DNA of 43,933 nt from Mogibacterium sp. (GTDB lineage: Bacteria; Bacillota; Clostridia; Peptostreptococcales; Anaerovoracaceae). This document shows, one piece after another, positions 23,466 through 32,460 of the stretch. The DNA lies in NCBI GenBank assembly GCA_017405845.1, contig JAFQZQ010000001.1, positions 1 through 43,933 on the forward strand, read 5' to 3'. A model generated the notes under the pieces. That model was not told the DNA's origin, ran no database searches, and was given only the letters and a program-made list of their open reading frames with translations. Made by a program: the position numbers and the translations under genes. How positions within the stretch are numbered: the first letter of the stretch is position 1; each line of letters opens with the position of its first letter.

Positions 23466-25946
23466 CTATTTAACAACGAAGTTGATGATCTTGTTAGGTA
23501 CATAGATCACCTTGACAACTTCGCGTCCCTCCGTAGCTTCCTTGAATCTATCCGAAGCTCTTGCGGCTTCTTCAACTACCTCCTTGTCTGAATTGTTTGG
23601 CAGCATGAGTTTGTCTTTCAGCTTGCCGTTGATCTGCAGAACGACCTGAACTTCGTCTTTTACGAGTGCAGATTCGTCGCATTCCGGCCATCCTCTGTTA
23701 TAGAGCCTGTCTTCATGGCCGAGCTGACTCCAGAGTTCTTCCGTGATGTGCGGAGAGAACGGATTGAGAAGTGTCAGCAGTGTCTCAATCGCCTTATTGA
23801 ACAGCGACAGATTGATGTCGCCGTTCTTATATTTGTACATCTCATTTACGAGCTCCATGATGGATGCGATGGCTGTGTTGAAGTTGAATCTTCCACCGGC
23901 ATCTTCAGTTACCTTCTTGATGGAGCTGTTCATCATGAAGTCGAGGGATTTATCTGCTGCGTTCATTGCTTTGTATTCTGCCGGAACATCAGCATCTCCC
24001 CTTATATCATTGATATATTCGTATACAAGTCTGTATACACGGTTGAGGAACCTGTAGCTTCCCTCAACACCTTCGTCGGACCAGTCAAGTTCTTTCTCAG
24101 GCGGTGCTGCAAAGAGGATGAAGAGTCTTGCTGTATCTGAGCCATACTTTGCCTGAATCTCAGCAGGACTTACAACATTGCCGAGCGACTTGCTCATCTT
24201 TGCTCCGTCCTTTATGACCATTCCCTGAGTGAGAAGGTTCTTGAACGGCTCCTCTTCTTTGCTGAGTCCGATATCGTGCAGGAACATCTGGAAGAATCTA
24301 GCATACATGAGGTGAAGTATCGCATGCTCAACTCCGCCGATATACTGATCTACGTCCATCCAGTAATCAGCTTTTTCCTTACTGAACGGAGCCTTGTCAT
24401 TGTGCGGATCACAATATCTGAGGAAGTACCACGAGGAATCCACGAAAGTATCCATCGTGTCAACTTCACGTTTTGCCGGTCTTCCGCAGCATGGGCAGAC
24501 TGTATCCACGAATGTCTTGCTTGTTGTGATCGGGGACTCACCCTTACCTGTAAACTCAACGTCTGTTGGCAGCAGAACAGGCAGGTTCTCTTCTTTTTCA
24601 GGTACCCAGCCGCACTCATCGCACCAGATCATAGGGATTGGAGCACCCCAATATCTCTGTCTCGAAATGAGCCAGTCTCTGAGTCTGAAGTTGACTGTCT
24701 TGTCACCGATTCCCTGCTCGTTGAGCCACTCTATCATTGCAGGAATGGCTTCCTTGTTGTTCATTCCGTCAAACTTTCCGGAATTGATCATCTTTCCTTC
24801 TGCAACAAAGGCTTCCTTGAGATCGTAGAGATCGATAGATGGATCTTCAGGATCAACTACCGGGATGATCTCAAGACCGAAAGCCTTTGCGAAGTCAAAG
24901 TCTCTCTGGTCATGAGCAGGAACAGCCATGATAGCACCGGTACCGTATCCCATGAGTACATAGTCTGAAATGTAGATTGGGATCTCTTTGCCGTTAACCG
25001 GATTGACAGCATATCTTCCGAGGAAGACACCTGTCTTCTCGTTGCTTGTGGATGTCCTCTCGATATCGCTCATACGGCGTGCTTTCTCCTGATAAGCCTC
25101 TACAGCTGCTTCCTCAGGACGTCCGGCTACCAGTTCATTTACGAACGGATGCTCAGGCGACATTACCATGTATGTAGCGCCAAAGAGTGTGTCTGCTCTT
25201 GTTGTGAAAACTTCAAGAGTCTTATCGGAATCCTTGATCTGGAAATTGATGTTTGCGCCGTAGCTCTTTCCGATCCAGTTGCGCTGCATGGTCTTGACCT
25301 TATCAGGCCAGCCTTCGAGCTTATCGAGGTTATCGAGAAGCCTGTCAGCGTAGTCAGTGATCTTAAGATACCACTGGGACAGATTTTTCTTAGTTACTTC
25401 GGTCTTGCATCTTTCGCACTTTCCGTCAACTACCTGCTCATTTGCAAGTACTGTCTGGCAGCTTGGGCACCAGTTTACCGGGTTATCTTTCTTATATGCG
25501 AGTCCCTTCTTGTAGAACTGGATGAAGAGCCACTGTGTCCATCTGTAATATTCAGGTGTACAAGTAGCGACCCTGCGGTTCCAGTCGTAAGAAAGGCCCA
25601 TGCTTGCCAGCTGCTTGTCCATCTCGTCCATGTTGTCATATGTCCACTTAGCAGGCTCAGCATTGTGCTGAATGGCAGCATTTTCTGCAGGTAAACCGAA
25701 TGAGTCATAGCCCATTGGATGGAGCACGTTGTAGCCGGCCATCTTTTTGTATCTTGCTATGACATCGCCTATCGAATAGTTCCTTACATGGCCCATGTGA
25801 AGCTTGCCCGAAGGATAAGGAAACATTTCAAGTACATAGTACTTTTCCTTGGAATCGTCCTCTACAGTTCTGAAAGCATCTTCTTCAGCCCAGATTTTCT
25901 GCCATTTTGCTTCAATTTCGGTGAAATCATATCTGTCGTTGCGCAT
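23466..25946 (-). CDS. leuS: Leucyl-tRNA synthetase
   Basis: An 826-residue class I synthetase. HMGH (50-53) and KMSKS (about 583-587) form the ATP site. A zinc-type module [16 protein letters not shown] with a later CERC lies near 150-175, and the CP1 editing domain covers about 220-410. The signature motif [13 protein letters not shown] is intact. No T-box lies upstream because the gene follows rsfS by only 15 bases and must be expressed with it. Two tRNA-Leu genes lie 12 kb upstream in another transcription unit. Confidence 0.97.
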   Translation of the reverse strand: MRNDRYDFTEIEAKWQKIWAEEDAFRTVEDDSKEKYYVLEMFPYPSGKLHMGHVRNYSIGDVIARYKKMAGYNVLHPMGYDSFGLPAENAAIQHNAEPAKWTYDNMDEMDKQLASMGLSYDWNRRVATCTPEYYRWTQWLFIQFYKKGLAYKKDNPVNWCPSCQTVLANEQVVDGKCERCKTEVTKKNLSQWYLKITDYADRLLDNLDKLEGWPDKVKTMQRNWIGKSYGANINFQIKDSDKTLEVFTTRADTLFGATYMVMSPEHPFVNELVAGRPEEAAVEAYQEKARRMSDIERTSTSNEKTGVFLGRYAVNPVNGKEIPIYISDYVLMGYGTGAIMAVPAHDQRDFDFAKAFGLEIIPVVDPEDPSIDLYDLKEAFVAEGKMINSGKFDGMNNKEAIPAMIEWLNEQGIGDKTVNFRLRDWLISRQRYWGAPIPMIWCDECGWVPEKEENLPVLLPTDVEFTGKGESPITTSKTFVDTVCPCCGRPAKREVDTMDTFVDSSWYFLRYCDPHNDKAPFSKEKADYWMDVDQYIGGVEHAILHLMYARFFQMFLHDIGLSKEEEPFKNLLTQGMVIKDGAKMSKSLGNVVSPAEIQAKYGSDTARLFILFAAPPEKELDWSDEGVEGSYRFLNRVYRLVYEYINDIRGDADVPAEYKAMNAADKSLDFMMNSSIKKVTEDAGGRFNFNTAIASIMELVNEMYKYKNGDINLSLFNKAIETLLTLLNPFSPHITEELWSQLGHEDRLYNRGWPECDESALVKDEVQVVLQINGKLKDKLMLPNNSDKEVVEEAARASDRFKEATEGREVVKVIYVPNKIINFVVK

Positions 25947-25961
25947 TATCTAACTCCTTGA

Positions 25962-26303
25962 TCAGTCTACCAGTATGGATTCGCAGTCGCTCCAGATTTT
26001 CTCGAGCGTATACTTGTCTCTGGTTTCGTTCGTGAAAATATTTACGATAACATCTCCTCCGTCAACAAGGATCCATCCTGTGTCAGGTCTTCCGTCCTTG
26101 CTCTTAGGCTCTATACCGAGTTCAGCAAACTTATCTTCTACATCATCCGCGAGTGCTCCGAGCTGTCTGTCCGATGTACCCGTTGCAATTACAAAGAAAT
26201 CTGCAAATGATGACTTCTCTGCTATATCTATCATTACGACGTCTTTTGCCTTTTTTCTGCTCAGCAGTTCTGCTATTGCCTGAGCAATTTCTTTACTTTC
26301 CAT
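25962..26303 (-). CDS. rsfS: Ribosomal silencing factor RsfS
   Basis: A 113-residue RsfS (Iojap family). Marks are KAKDVVMIDIAEKSSFADFFVIATGTSDRQ, the DDVEDKF helix and DTGWILVDGGDVIVNIF. It binds ribosomal protein uL14 and stops subunit joining when nutrients are low. It overlaps yqeK by 11 bases. nadD-yqeK-rsfS is a standard Bacillota order, so the call is firm. Confidence 0.95.
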   Translation of the reverse strand: MESKEIAQAIAELLSRKKAKDVVMIDIAEKSSFADFFVIATGTSDRQLGALADDVEDKFAELGIEPKSKDGRPDTGWILVDGGDVIVNIFTNETRDKYTLEKIWSDCESILVD

Positions 26304-26886
26304 TCTCAGTCTCCTTAATTCTTTTCAGGACCCAATCCCTTGCTTCGAGCGTGTCCTTATCGATTTCCTTTTCCTTTGTGGTAAGGGATCTTATTGTGTA
26401 TTCGAGTATCTCGAGACACGCCTGATCGAGATCTCTGTAAGCCAGCTGCTGATAATAATCCAGATCGCTGTATGTTCTGTTGTCTTCTACCACATCTGCG
26501 ACGAATATAGTCTCTTCAAGAATGCTCATATCCTTGCGTGCCGTAGTGTGATAGCGCACCGCATTGAGAACATCTTCATCATCAACACCGAATTCATTCT
26601 CGAGTATAGCAGCAGCTACCTTTGAATGTGCCAGAGCATTGTTTCCCAGAAGGTATTCAGGAAGATCATACTTTCTGATATACGCGTCCATCGTTTCGTT
26701 ATCGAAATTCTTTGCCAGATCGTGATACCTTCCGGCGAACGCAGCTTTGTCAGTGTCTGCTCCGTGCATTTCCGCAAGCCTTACAGCCATTTCCTCTACT
26801 CCGAGCGAATGTATGTAACGGCTTTCTTTCAGGTTGTTCTTGATAAAGCCATCAAGCGGTTCTCTATTTATACAATCTATGCTCAA
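26293..26886 (-). CDS. yqeK: YqeK-type HD hydrolase (symmetrical Ap4A hydrolase)
   Basis: A 197-residue HD-domain protein. H26 (YIHSLGVEEMA), H55-D56 (AGRYHDLAKNF) and the later AHSKVAA and RYHTTARKDM carry the metal ligands. YqeK enzymes split diadenosine tetraphosphate symmetrically to ADP. The start is a TTG at 26886, giving a 23-base overlap with nadD and AGAGGA eight bases upstream; no in-frame ATG lies near the conserved N-terminus. Placement between nadD and rsfS is canonical. Confidence 0.9.
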   Translation of the reverse strand: MSIDCINREPLDGFIKNNLKESRYIHSLGVEEMAVRLAEMHGADTDKAAFAGRYHDLAKNFDNETMDAYIRKYDLPEYLLGNNALAHSKVAAAILENEFGVDDEDVLNAVRYHTTARKDMSILEETIFVADVVEDNRTYSDLDYYQQLAYRDLDQACLEILEYTIRSLTTKEKEIDKDTLEARDWVLKRIKETENGK

Positions 26887-27472
26887 TTATATATTCCTCT
26901 ACTCCCGGCGGTACCAGTCCCGTAATTGGTTTGCCCTCTTTGACAAGATTCCTTACCTCCGTCGATGAAGCATCTACCGGAGCCATATTGAGTATCGTTA
27001 TGTCCGCTCCATATTTTTCGCGGTACATTTCGATAGTCTTAATACCCTCGGAATAATCAGTATCAGGACGCTTTGCCGTTACAAGATGGTAATTTTTCAG
27101 TATCTCTTCGCCCTGATACCATTTATCAAGCTGTACTGTGGAGTCAAACCCAAGCACAAAGTACAGTTCTCCGTCGAGCAGTTTTTTCCAGTGTCTGAGC
27201 GTTTCAATAGTATATGAAGGCCCTTCCCTGTTCAGTTCATATCTGGAGAGGCAGAATGCACTGTTGGTTTTCAGAACAGTTTCTATCATACCGCATCTGT
27301 CCGTTCCTCCGGTCACCTGCCTGTCCTGCTTGAACGGAGAGATATATGCGGGCATGAATATAAGCTTATCCAGTCCGCATTCTCTTACCGCACTTTCGGC
27401 AAGGGCGACATGCCCGATATGTATGGGGTCAAAGCTGCCGCCGTATATACCGTATCTTTTTGTTTTTTCCAT
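26864..27472 (-). CDS. nadD: Nicotinate-nucleotide adenylyltransferase
   Basis: A 202-residue NadD of the nucleotidyltransferase fold. YGGSFDPIHIGHVALAE (9-25) holds the ATP-binding HxGH. SSTEVRNLVKEG near 168-179 is the second signature. It converts nicotinate mononucleotide and ATP to deamido-NAD in NAD synthesis. One base overlaps aspS upstream. Length and motifs leave little doubt. Confidence 0.95.
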   Translation of the reverse strand: MEKTKRYGIYGGSFDPIHIGHVALAESAVRECGLDKLIFMPAYISPFKQDRQVTGGTDRCGMIETVLKTNSAFCLSRYELNREGPSYTIETLRHWKKLLDGELYFVLGFDSTVQLDKWYQGEEILKNYHLVTAKRPDTDYSEGIKTIEMYREKYGADITILNMAPVDASSTEVRNLVKEGKPITGLVPPGVEEYIIEHRLYK

Positions 27473-29232
27473 TATTCCTCAATGAGCTCGATTCCGAGTT
27501 CTTCAAGCTGTCCTTCGCCTGCAGGAGCAGGAGCTTCGCAAACCGGACATTCAGCGTTCTGATTCTTAGGGAACGCGATTACCTCTCTGATGCTCTTCTC
27601 ACCGAGGAGCAGCATTACCAGTCTGTCGAGGCCATATGCGAGACCTGCATGAGGTGGTGCTCCATACTTGAAGGCTTCAATCAGGAATCCGAACTTGACC
27701 TGGCACTCTTCGTCCGTGAGGCCCAGAGCCTTGAACATACGCGCCTGCAGATCCTTGTCGTGGATTCTTACGCTTCCGCCGCCGAGCTCAACGCCGTTAA
27801 GTACGATGTCGTATGCGTTTGCCTTGAGTCCGAGAATGTCGTTATCAAGCTTGTCGAGCTCGTCGAGCTTTGGCTGTGTGAACGGATGGTGCATAGCCTT
27901 GAGGTTGCCCTCTTCGTCCTGCTCAAACATCGGGAAATCAACGACCCAGAGGAAGTTGTACTTGTTGTCGTCGAGAAGACCCATAAGGCCTGCGATCCTG
28001 CGTCTGAGGAATCCGAGCGAATCGTATGTGACCTTTGCAGTGTCACTTACGATGAATACGATATCTCCGCTGCCGGCACCACACTTATCGAGTACTGCCT
28101 TAAGCTCATCTTCGCTGAAGTACTTACCGATCGATGATGAGATTGCACCGCCGTCATTCTTTATCCAGATGAGGCCCTTTGCACCATAGTGCTTGACTTC
28201 ATTTGTCAGCTTGTCGATCTTCTTACGAGAGAATTCAGCTGCTCCGCCAGGAACGCAGATACCTCTGATGTCTCCTCCCTCAGCGAGGTTCTTTGTAAAC
28301 ATCTCGAATCCGCATCCCTCAAAAACATCGTTGAGCTTCATGAGTTCGATGTCGAATCTGGTATCCGGCTTATCAGAACCGTATCTCTCCATAGCCTCGT
28401 CATAGGAAAGTCTTGGGAAAGGTGTCTGAATATCAATTCCCTTTACTTCCTTCATGACTCTCTTAAGGAAGCCTTCCTGAACTTCGATAACATCGTCTAC
28501 GCCTGCAAACGACATTTCGAGGTCGATCTGTGTGAACTCAGGTTGTCTGTCAGCTCTGAGGTCCTCATCTCTGAAGCATTTAGCGATCTGAATATATCTG
28601 TCAGTGCCGCCAACCATAAGAAGCTGCTTGAACATCTGAGGCGACTGAGGCAGAGCATAGAAGAATCCGTTATGAACTCTGCTCGGAACGATATAGTCTC
28701 TTGCGCCTTCAGGTGTAGGCTTGATGAGTACAGGTGTTTCAACTTCTGTGAATCCCTGTTCATCGAAATAGTCGCGTGTGCACTTTACGATCTTATGTCT
28801 GAAAGTAAGATTTCTCTGCATCTTGTTCTTTCTGAGATCGAGATATCTGTACTTAAGTCTGAGATCGTCGTTTACGTTATCATCGTCTTTTATATAGATA
28901 GGCGGAGTGTCTGAAGTCGAGTATACTGTGAGATCATTAGCGAAAACTTCGATGTCTCCTGTAGGGATGTTAGAGTTCTTGGAACTTCTTTCCTTAACAA
29001 CGCCCTTGACGCCGATGCAGTATTCACGGCTGAGCCCTTTTGCTGCCTCGAGTACTTCTGCAGGAGCATCCTCGTTAAATGTGATCTGAGTGATACCCGT
29101 TTTGTCTCTAATATCCACAAACACGAGACCACCGAGGCTTCTTGCCTTGGCTACCCAGCCGTTAAGCACTACGTTTTTGCCTTCATCAGCGAGCCTGAGC
29201 TCACCACACATATGAGTTCTCCTATAAAGCAT
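27472..29232 (-). CDS. aspS: Aspartyl-tRNA synthetase
   Basis: A 586-residue bacterial-type AspRS. The N-terminal OB anticodon-binding domain (about 1-105) is followed by the class II core with RDYIVPSRV, LPQSPQMFKQLLM (aspartate/AMP loop), CFRDEDLRADRQPEFTQIDLE (motif 2), and a GAD insertion at about 300-400. Motif 3 is GLAYGLDRLVMLLLG. The protein has a short tail after the core. Whether it is discriminating or also charges tRNA-Asn depends on the genome's gatCAB and asnS, not visible here. It overlaps hisS by 11 bases. Confidence 0.96.
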   Translation of the reverse strand: MLYRRTHMCGELRLADEGKNVVLNGWVAKARSLGGLVFVDIRDKTGITQITFNEDAPAEVLEAAKGLSREYCIGVKGVVKERSSKNSNIPTGDIEVFANDLTVYSTSDTPPIYIKDDDNVNDDLRLKYRYLDLRKNKMQRNLTFRHKIVKCTRDYFDEQGFTEVETPVLIKPTPEGARDYIVPSRVHNGFFYALPQSPQMFKQLLMVGGTDRYIQIAKCFRDEDLRADRQPEFTQIDLEMSFAGVDDVIEVQEGFLKRVMKEVKGIDIQTPFPRLSYDEAMERYGSDKPDTRFDIELMKLNDVFEGCGFEMFTKNLAEGGDIRGICVPGGAAEFSRKKIDKLTNEVKHYGAKGLIWIKNDGGAISSSIGKYFSEDELKAVLDKCGAGSGDIVFIVSDTAKVTYDSLGFLRRRIAGLMGLLDDNKYNFLWVVDFPMFEQDEEGNLKAMHHPFTQPKLDELDKLDNDILGLKANAYDIVLNGVELGGGSVRIHDKDLQARMFKALGLTDEECQVKFGFLIEAFKYGAPPHAGLAYGLDRLVMLLLGEKSIREVIAFPKNQNAECPVCEAPAPAGEGQLEELGIELIEE

Positions 29233-30469
29233 TTTCTAGACTCTCCCTTCTAACTTTGGTCTGTTCTGAAGTAGACATGTTTTTAAGCGTTATCTCTCCG
29301 CTTGCGACTTCATCGCCGCCTATGACAGCCGTAAATTCGGCTCTCAGTTTATTAGCATATTTCATCTGCCCTTTAAGGTTACGCTCTCTTGTGTCCATAT
29401 CAGCTCTTATGCCCTTTTCTCTTAGTTCATGAAGAAGATTGAGAGCGTAAAGCTTAGCGTCATCACCTATCCAGGCAATGAATATCTGTGGTGCAGGAGC
29501 TGCTCCGAAATCGTGGCCACAGGCTTCCATAAGAAGCAGCAGTCTCTCCTTGCCAAGTCCGAAACCGACACCCGGCATATCAGGTCCGCCAACCTCCTCT
29601 ATGAGGTGATCATACCTTCCGCCTCCGCAGACTGTGCCCTGTGCACCTATCTTGGTTGTTATGAATTCAAACGCGGTCTTTGTGTAGTAGTCGAGTCCTC
29701 TGACGATCGACGGATCGACAACATATTTGATGCCCATTGCGTCAAGATATGACTTGAGGTCCTCAAAATCCTTGCGGCAATCATCGCAGAGATAATCGAT
29801 CATCTTCGGAGCGTCCTTTACTGCCTTCTGGTCTTCTGCTGACTTGCAGTCAAGTATTCTCATAGGATTCTTGTCGAATCTTGATTTGCATGTTTCGCAG
29901 AGGCAGTCATACTTTGGTCTGAGGAAGTCCTGAAGCACCTTTCTGTATACAGGTCTGCACTTTCTGCATCCTACGCTTGAGATATGGAGCTCTATGTCTT
30001 CTATTCCCATACGGCTCAGGAAGTCGTTTCCGAGAGCGATTATTTCAGCGTCAGCCATCATTGAAGGAGTACCGAAGTTCTCGATTCCAAACTGGTGGAA
30101 CTCTCTCAGTCTGCCGGCCTGCGGCTTCTCGTACCTGTAACATGGAGTGTCATAGTAGATCTTTGTAGGCTGTGTCTCTGCATAGAGATTGCTTTCTATG
30201 AATGCTCTTACAGCCGGAGAGGTCCCTTCAGGCTTCAGTGTAATACTGCGGCCTCCCATGTCTTCGAAGGTGTACATCTCCTTCTGGACGATGTCTGTAG
30301 TATCTCCCACACCTCTGTTGAAAAGGTCAGTTGATTCGAATACAGGTGTTCTGATTTCTTTGAATCCGTATTCGGAGCAGATTTTAGCCCACTCTTGCTC
30401 TATGTACTGCCACTTGTATGCATCCTGCGGCAGCATGTCTTTAGTGCCCTTAGGCGCTTTCATTGCCAT
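29222..30469 (-). CDS. hisS: Histidyl-tRNA synthetase
   Basis: A 415-residue class II HisRS. Motif 1 region GTKDMLPQDAYKWQYIE opens it. Motif 2 is CYRYEKPQAGRLREFHQFG. The histidine-specific signature VRGLDYYTKTAFEF is intact, and the C-terminal anticodon-binding domain covers about 330-415. The insertion near 165-235 is cysteine-rich (CRKC, CLCETC, CDDC), as in many clostridial HisRS, and may bind zinc. AAAGGA precedes the ATG; a second ATG two codons later is possible. It shares a transcription unit with hemZ and aspS. Confidence 0.96.
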   Translation of the reverse strand: MAMKAPKGTKDMLPQDAYKWQYIEQEWAKICSEYGFKEIRTPVFESTDLFNRGVGDTTDIVQKEMYTFEDMGGRSITLKPEGTSPAVRAFIESNLYAETQPTKIYYDTPCYRYEKPQAGRLREFHQFGIENFGTPSMMADAEIIALGNDFLSRMGIEDIELHISSVGCRKCRPVYRKVLQDFLRPKYDCLCETCKSRFDKNPMRILDCKSAEDQKAVKDAPKMIDYLCDDCRKDFEDLKSYLDAMGIKYVVDPSIVRGLDYYTKTAFEFITTKIGAQGTVCGGGRYDHLIEEVGGPDMPGVGFGLGKERLLLLMEACGHDFGAAPAPQIFIAWIGDDAKLYALNLLHELREKGIRADMDTRERNLKGQMKYANKLRAEFTAVIGGDEVASGEITLKNMSTSEQTKVRRESLENAL

Positions 30470-30490
30470 CCCTTAGTCCTTTCGTTCGGA

Positions 30491-31864
30491 TTATTTATAA
30501 TATTCATTCTTTCGTGAGATCATATCGTCAAATCTCTCACTGTATATTTTGTAATTGCTGACGTTTGCGATGCGCTCAAGCCTGTCATCATCAGGATGGT
30601 ATACCTTTCCGACTGCGCCAGCTCCGAGCCCTATCACGGTCTGCTTGTCTTCCATTATGCGGATATTGTATATCGAATGCTTTCCCGGGAGGCACCAGCC
30701 GACGTTCTCAAGAGCCCCGATTTGATGCTTCTGTCTGTATATGTAGTACGGCCTGTATCCCGCAGCACTGAGCATATCACGTGAAAGATCGAGCATTGCG
30801 CTTACGGTTTCAGCATTCTGTCTGTAATAGCCGGGATCATTCTCTTTAAGCCTTGAACCTCTTTTCACAGATAATGTGTGTATTGTGATGTTCTCGGCAC
30901 CTAGATCTATCATTTCCTTCAGACTGGCTTCAAAGTCGTTTAAGTTCTCTTCCGGCAATCCTGCTATGAGATCAGCGTTTATTACATCGAAGCCCGTCTC
31001 ACGTGCGATGCGGAACCCTTCGCGGATATCATCTGCATTGTGTTCCCGCCCAATCAGTCTAAGCGTATCATCCTTCATTGACTGCGGATTTATACTTATG
31101 CGCGATATTCCGAGTCTGTTAAGAGTATCAAGTTTATCTCCGGTTATTGTATCGGGTCTTCCGGCTTCTACAGTAAATTCGATCTTAGACGGATCTATAT
31201 GATAAGCATCAGATACTCTGCTTATCAATCTCTCAAGCTGTGAGCTGTTCAGAGTTGTCGGGGTACCTCCGCCGATGTATATGCTCTCAAGCATCGTACC
31301 GTTTTCCTCAGCAAGCCTGCCCGCGTAGGTTATCTCTTTAAGAAGGTTCTCCAGATACTTTTCGTGTTCTTCAGCAGGTGCCACGTTTGAAGCAAAGCTG
31401 CAATAGGCACATCTCGTAGGACAGAACGGTATACCGATATAAAGCGAAGCCTTATCCCAAGGAATGCCACTGACATGGGCCAGCTGATAATCTGCTATGT
31501 CAGAAAGAAGTGATGCCTTTCTGCTGCTTAGGAGATATCTGCTTTTTATGATGCGCTCCATTTCTTCAACGGAACGCTCCCTGCATATCTCCAGAGCGGG
31601 TTTCAGCGGCCTTACGCCTGTGAGCGTACCCCACGGAGGTCTGATACCGGTGATACCTGAAAGAAGCTCATAGAACTCTCTCTTTATCTCTTCACGGTCA
31701 TCACTGCCCTTTTCATTTACGAAGAAACTGTTTTCACCCAACAGATGAGCGACAGGTTTGCCGCTATATGCGATGGTCTCAAATCCGTCATCCGGCAGGA
31801 ATACTCTGGCGAGCTCCATATAATGATAGTCATCATCTATGTTATTTATATAGAACCTATACAA
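30491..31864 (-). CDS. hemZ: HemZ-type radical SAM coproporphyrinogen dehydrogenase-like protein
   Basis: A radical SAM protein of about 457 residues. YIGIPFCPTRCAYCSFAS carries the CxxxCxxC cluster motif. IYIGGGTPTTLN, EAGRPDTI, RISINPQSM and HTLSVKRGS follow in the order typical of HemZ/HemN relatives. B. subtilis HemZ is linked to oxygen-independent haem synthesis, but in clostridia lacking haem the role is unclear. The start I favour is a TTG at 31864, which overlaps the MBL stop by 8 bases and has AGAGGG eight bases upstream; an ATG at 31924 would overlap by 68 bases and one at 31819 would drop conserved residues. The relA-MBL-hemZ-hisS-aspS order is common in Clostridia. Confidence 0.85.
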   Translation of the reverse strand: MYRFYINNIDDDYHYMELARVFLPDDGFETIAYSGKPVAHLLGENSFFVNEKGSDDREEIKREFYELLSGITGIRPPWGTLTGVRPLKPALEICRERSVEEMERIIKSRYLLSSRKASLLSDIADYQLAHVSGIPWDKASLYIGIPFCPTRCAYCSFASNVAPAEEHEKYLENLLKEITYAGRLAEENGTMLESIYIGGGTPTTLNSSQLERLISRVSDAYHIDPSKIEFTVEAGRPDTITGDKLDTLNRLGISRISINPQSMKDDTLRLIGREHNADDIREGFRIARETGFDVINADLIAGLPEENLNDFEASLKEMIDLGAENITIHTLSVKRGSRLKENDPGYYRQNAETVSAMLDLSRDMLSAAGYRPYYIYRQKHQIGALENVGWCLPGKHSIYNIRIMEDKQTVIGLGAGAVGKVYHPDDDRLERIANVSNYKIYSERFDDMISRKNEYYK

Positions 31865-32450
31865 ACGGATTTGCCCTCTTTTCGTAACCAATAGTTGTCG
31901 GTGCGCCGTGTCCCGGATAAACAATCATTTCTTCATCCAGGGTATAAAGCTTGTTCTTGATTGAATCGACAAGCTTGTACCAGTCGCCAGTAGGAAGATC
32001 AGTTCTGCCAACGCTAAGCCTGAACAGTGTATCTCCCGTAAATATCTCCTTATCTGTTGCGAAGCATACTCCGCCTCCGGTATGTCCCGGTGTCTCAATA
32101 ACGCGGAGTTCTGTTTCGCCAAGGGTGATCACATCACCATCGTTTATAATCATCGTAGGCTCCGGGCATGCATATGGCTGTCCTTTTATAAGAGCAACAT
32201 CGTTTGCCGGAACAGCGAATCTTACCGAGCTGTATTCTTCGAGATATTCCTTAGCTTCGAGGAAGTGATCATGATGGCCATGAGTCAGAAGAATATATTT
32301 CAGAAAAGCATTGTTCTGAATATCCATCCTGACATCTACGCCGTAGTATCCCGGGTCGATAATTGCTTTAAAGCCGGTCGCATCGTCGGTTATGAGATAT
32401 GTGTTCTCTCCGTACATTCCATCCGGATAACATTTGATGTCAAGTCCCAT
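31857..32450 (-). CDS. MBL-fold hydrolase (glyoxalase II-like)
   Basis: A metallo-beta-lactamase-fold protein of about 197 residues. The metal-binding THGHHDH is followed by ETPGHTGGG, FTGDTLFRLSVGRTDL and YPGHGAPTTIGYEK, the glyoxalase II-like set. It may hydrolyse thioesters such as S-lactoyl compounds or act on persulfides; the substrate is unknown. The start is the ATG at 32450, with GGAGG six bases upstream and 10 bases after the rel stop; a longer frame from 32492 would overlap rel. Clostridia often have this gene between rel and hemZ. Confidence 0.85.
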   Translation of the reverse strand: MGLDIKCYPDGMYGENTYLITDDATGFKAIIDPGYYGVDVRMDIQNNAFLKYILLTHGHHDHFLEAKEYLEEYSSVRFAVPANDVALIKGQPYACPEPTMIINDGDVITLGETELRVIETPGHTGGGVCFATDKEIFTGDTLFRLSVGRTDLPTGDWYKLVDSIKNKLYTLDEEMIVYPGHGAPTTIGYEKRANPFV

Positions 32451-32460
32451 GAAAGCCTCC

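Noticed and set aside
25947..25961. T-box leader upstream of leuS
   Set aside because: Only 15 bases separate rsfS and leuS, so there is no room for a leader; the same holds for hisS and aspS.
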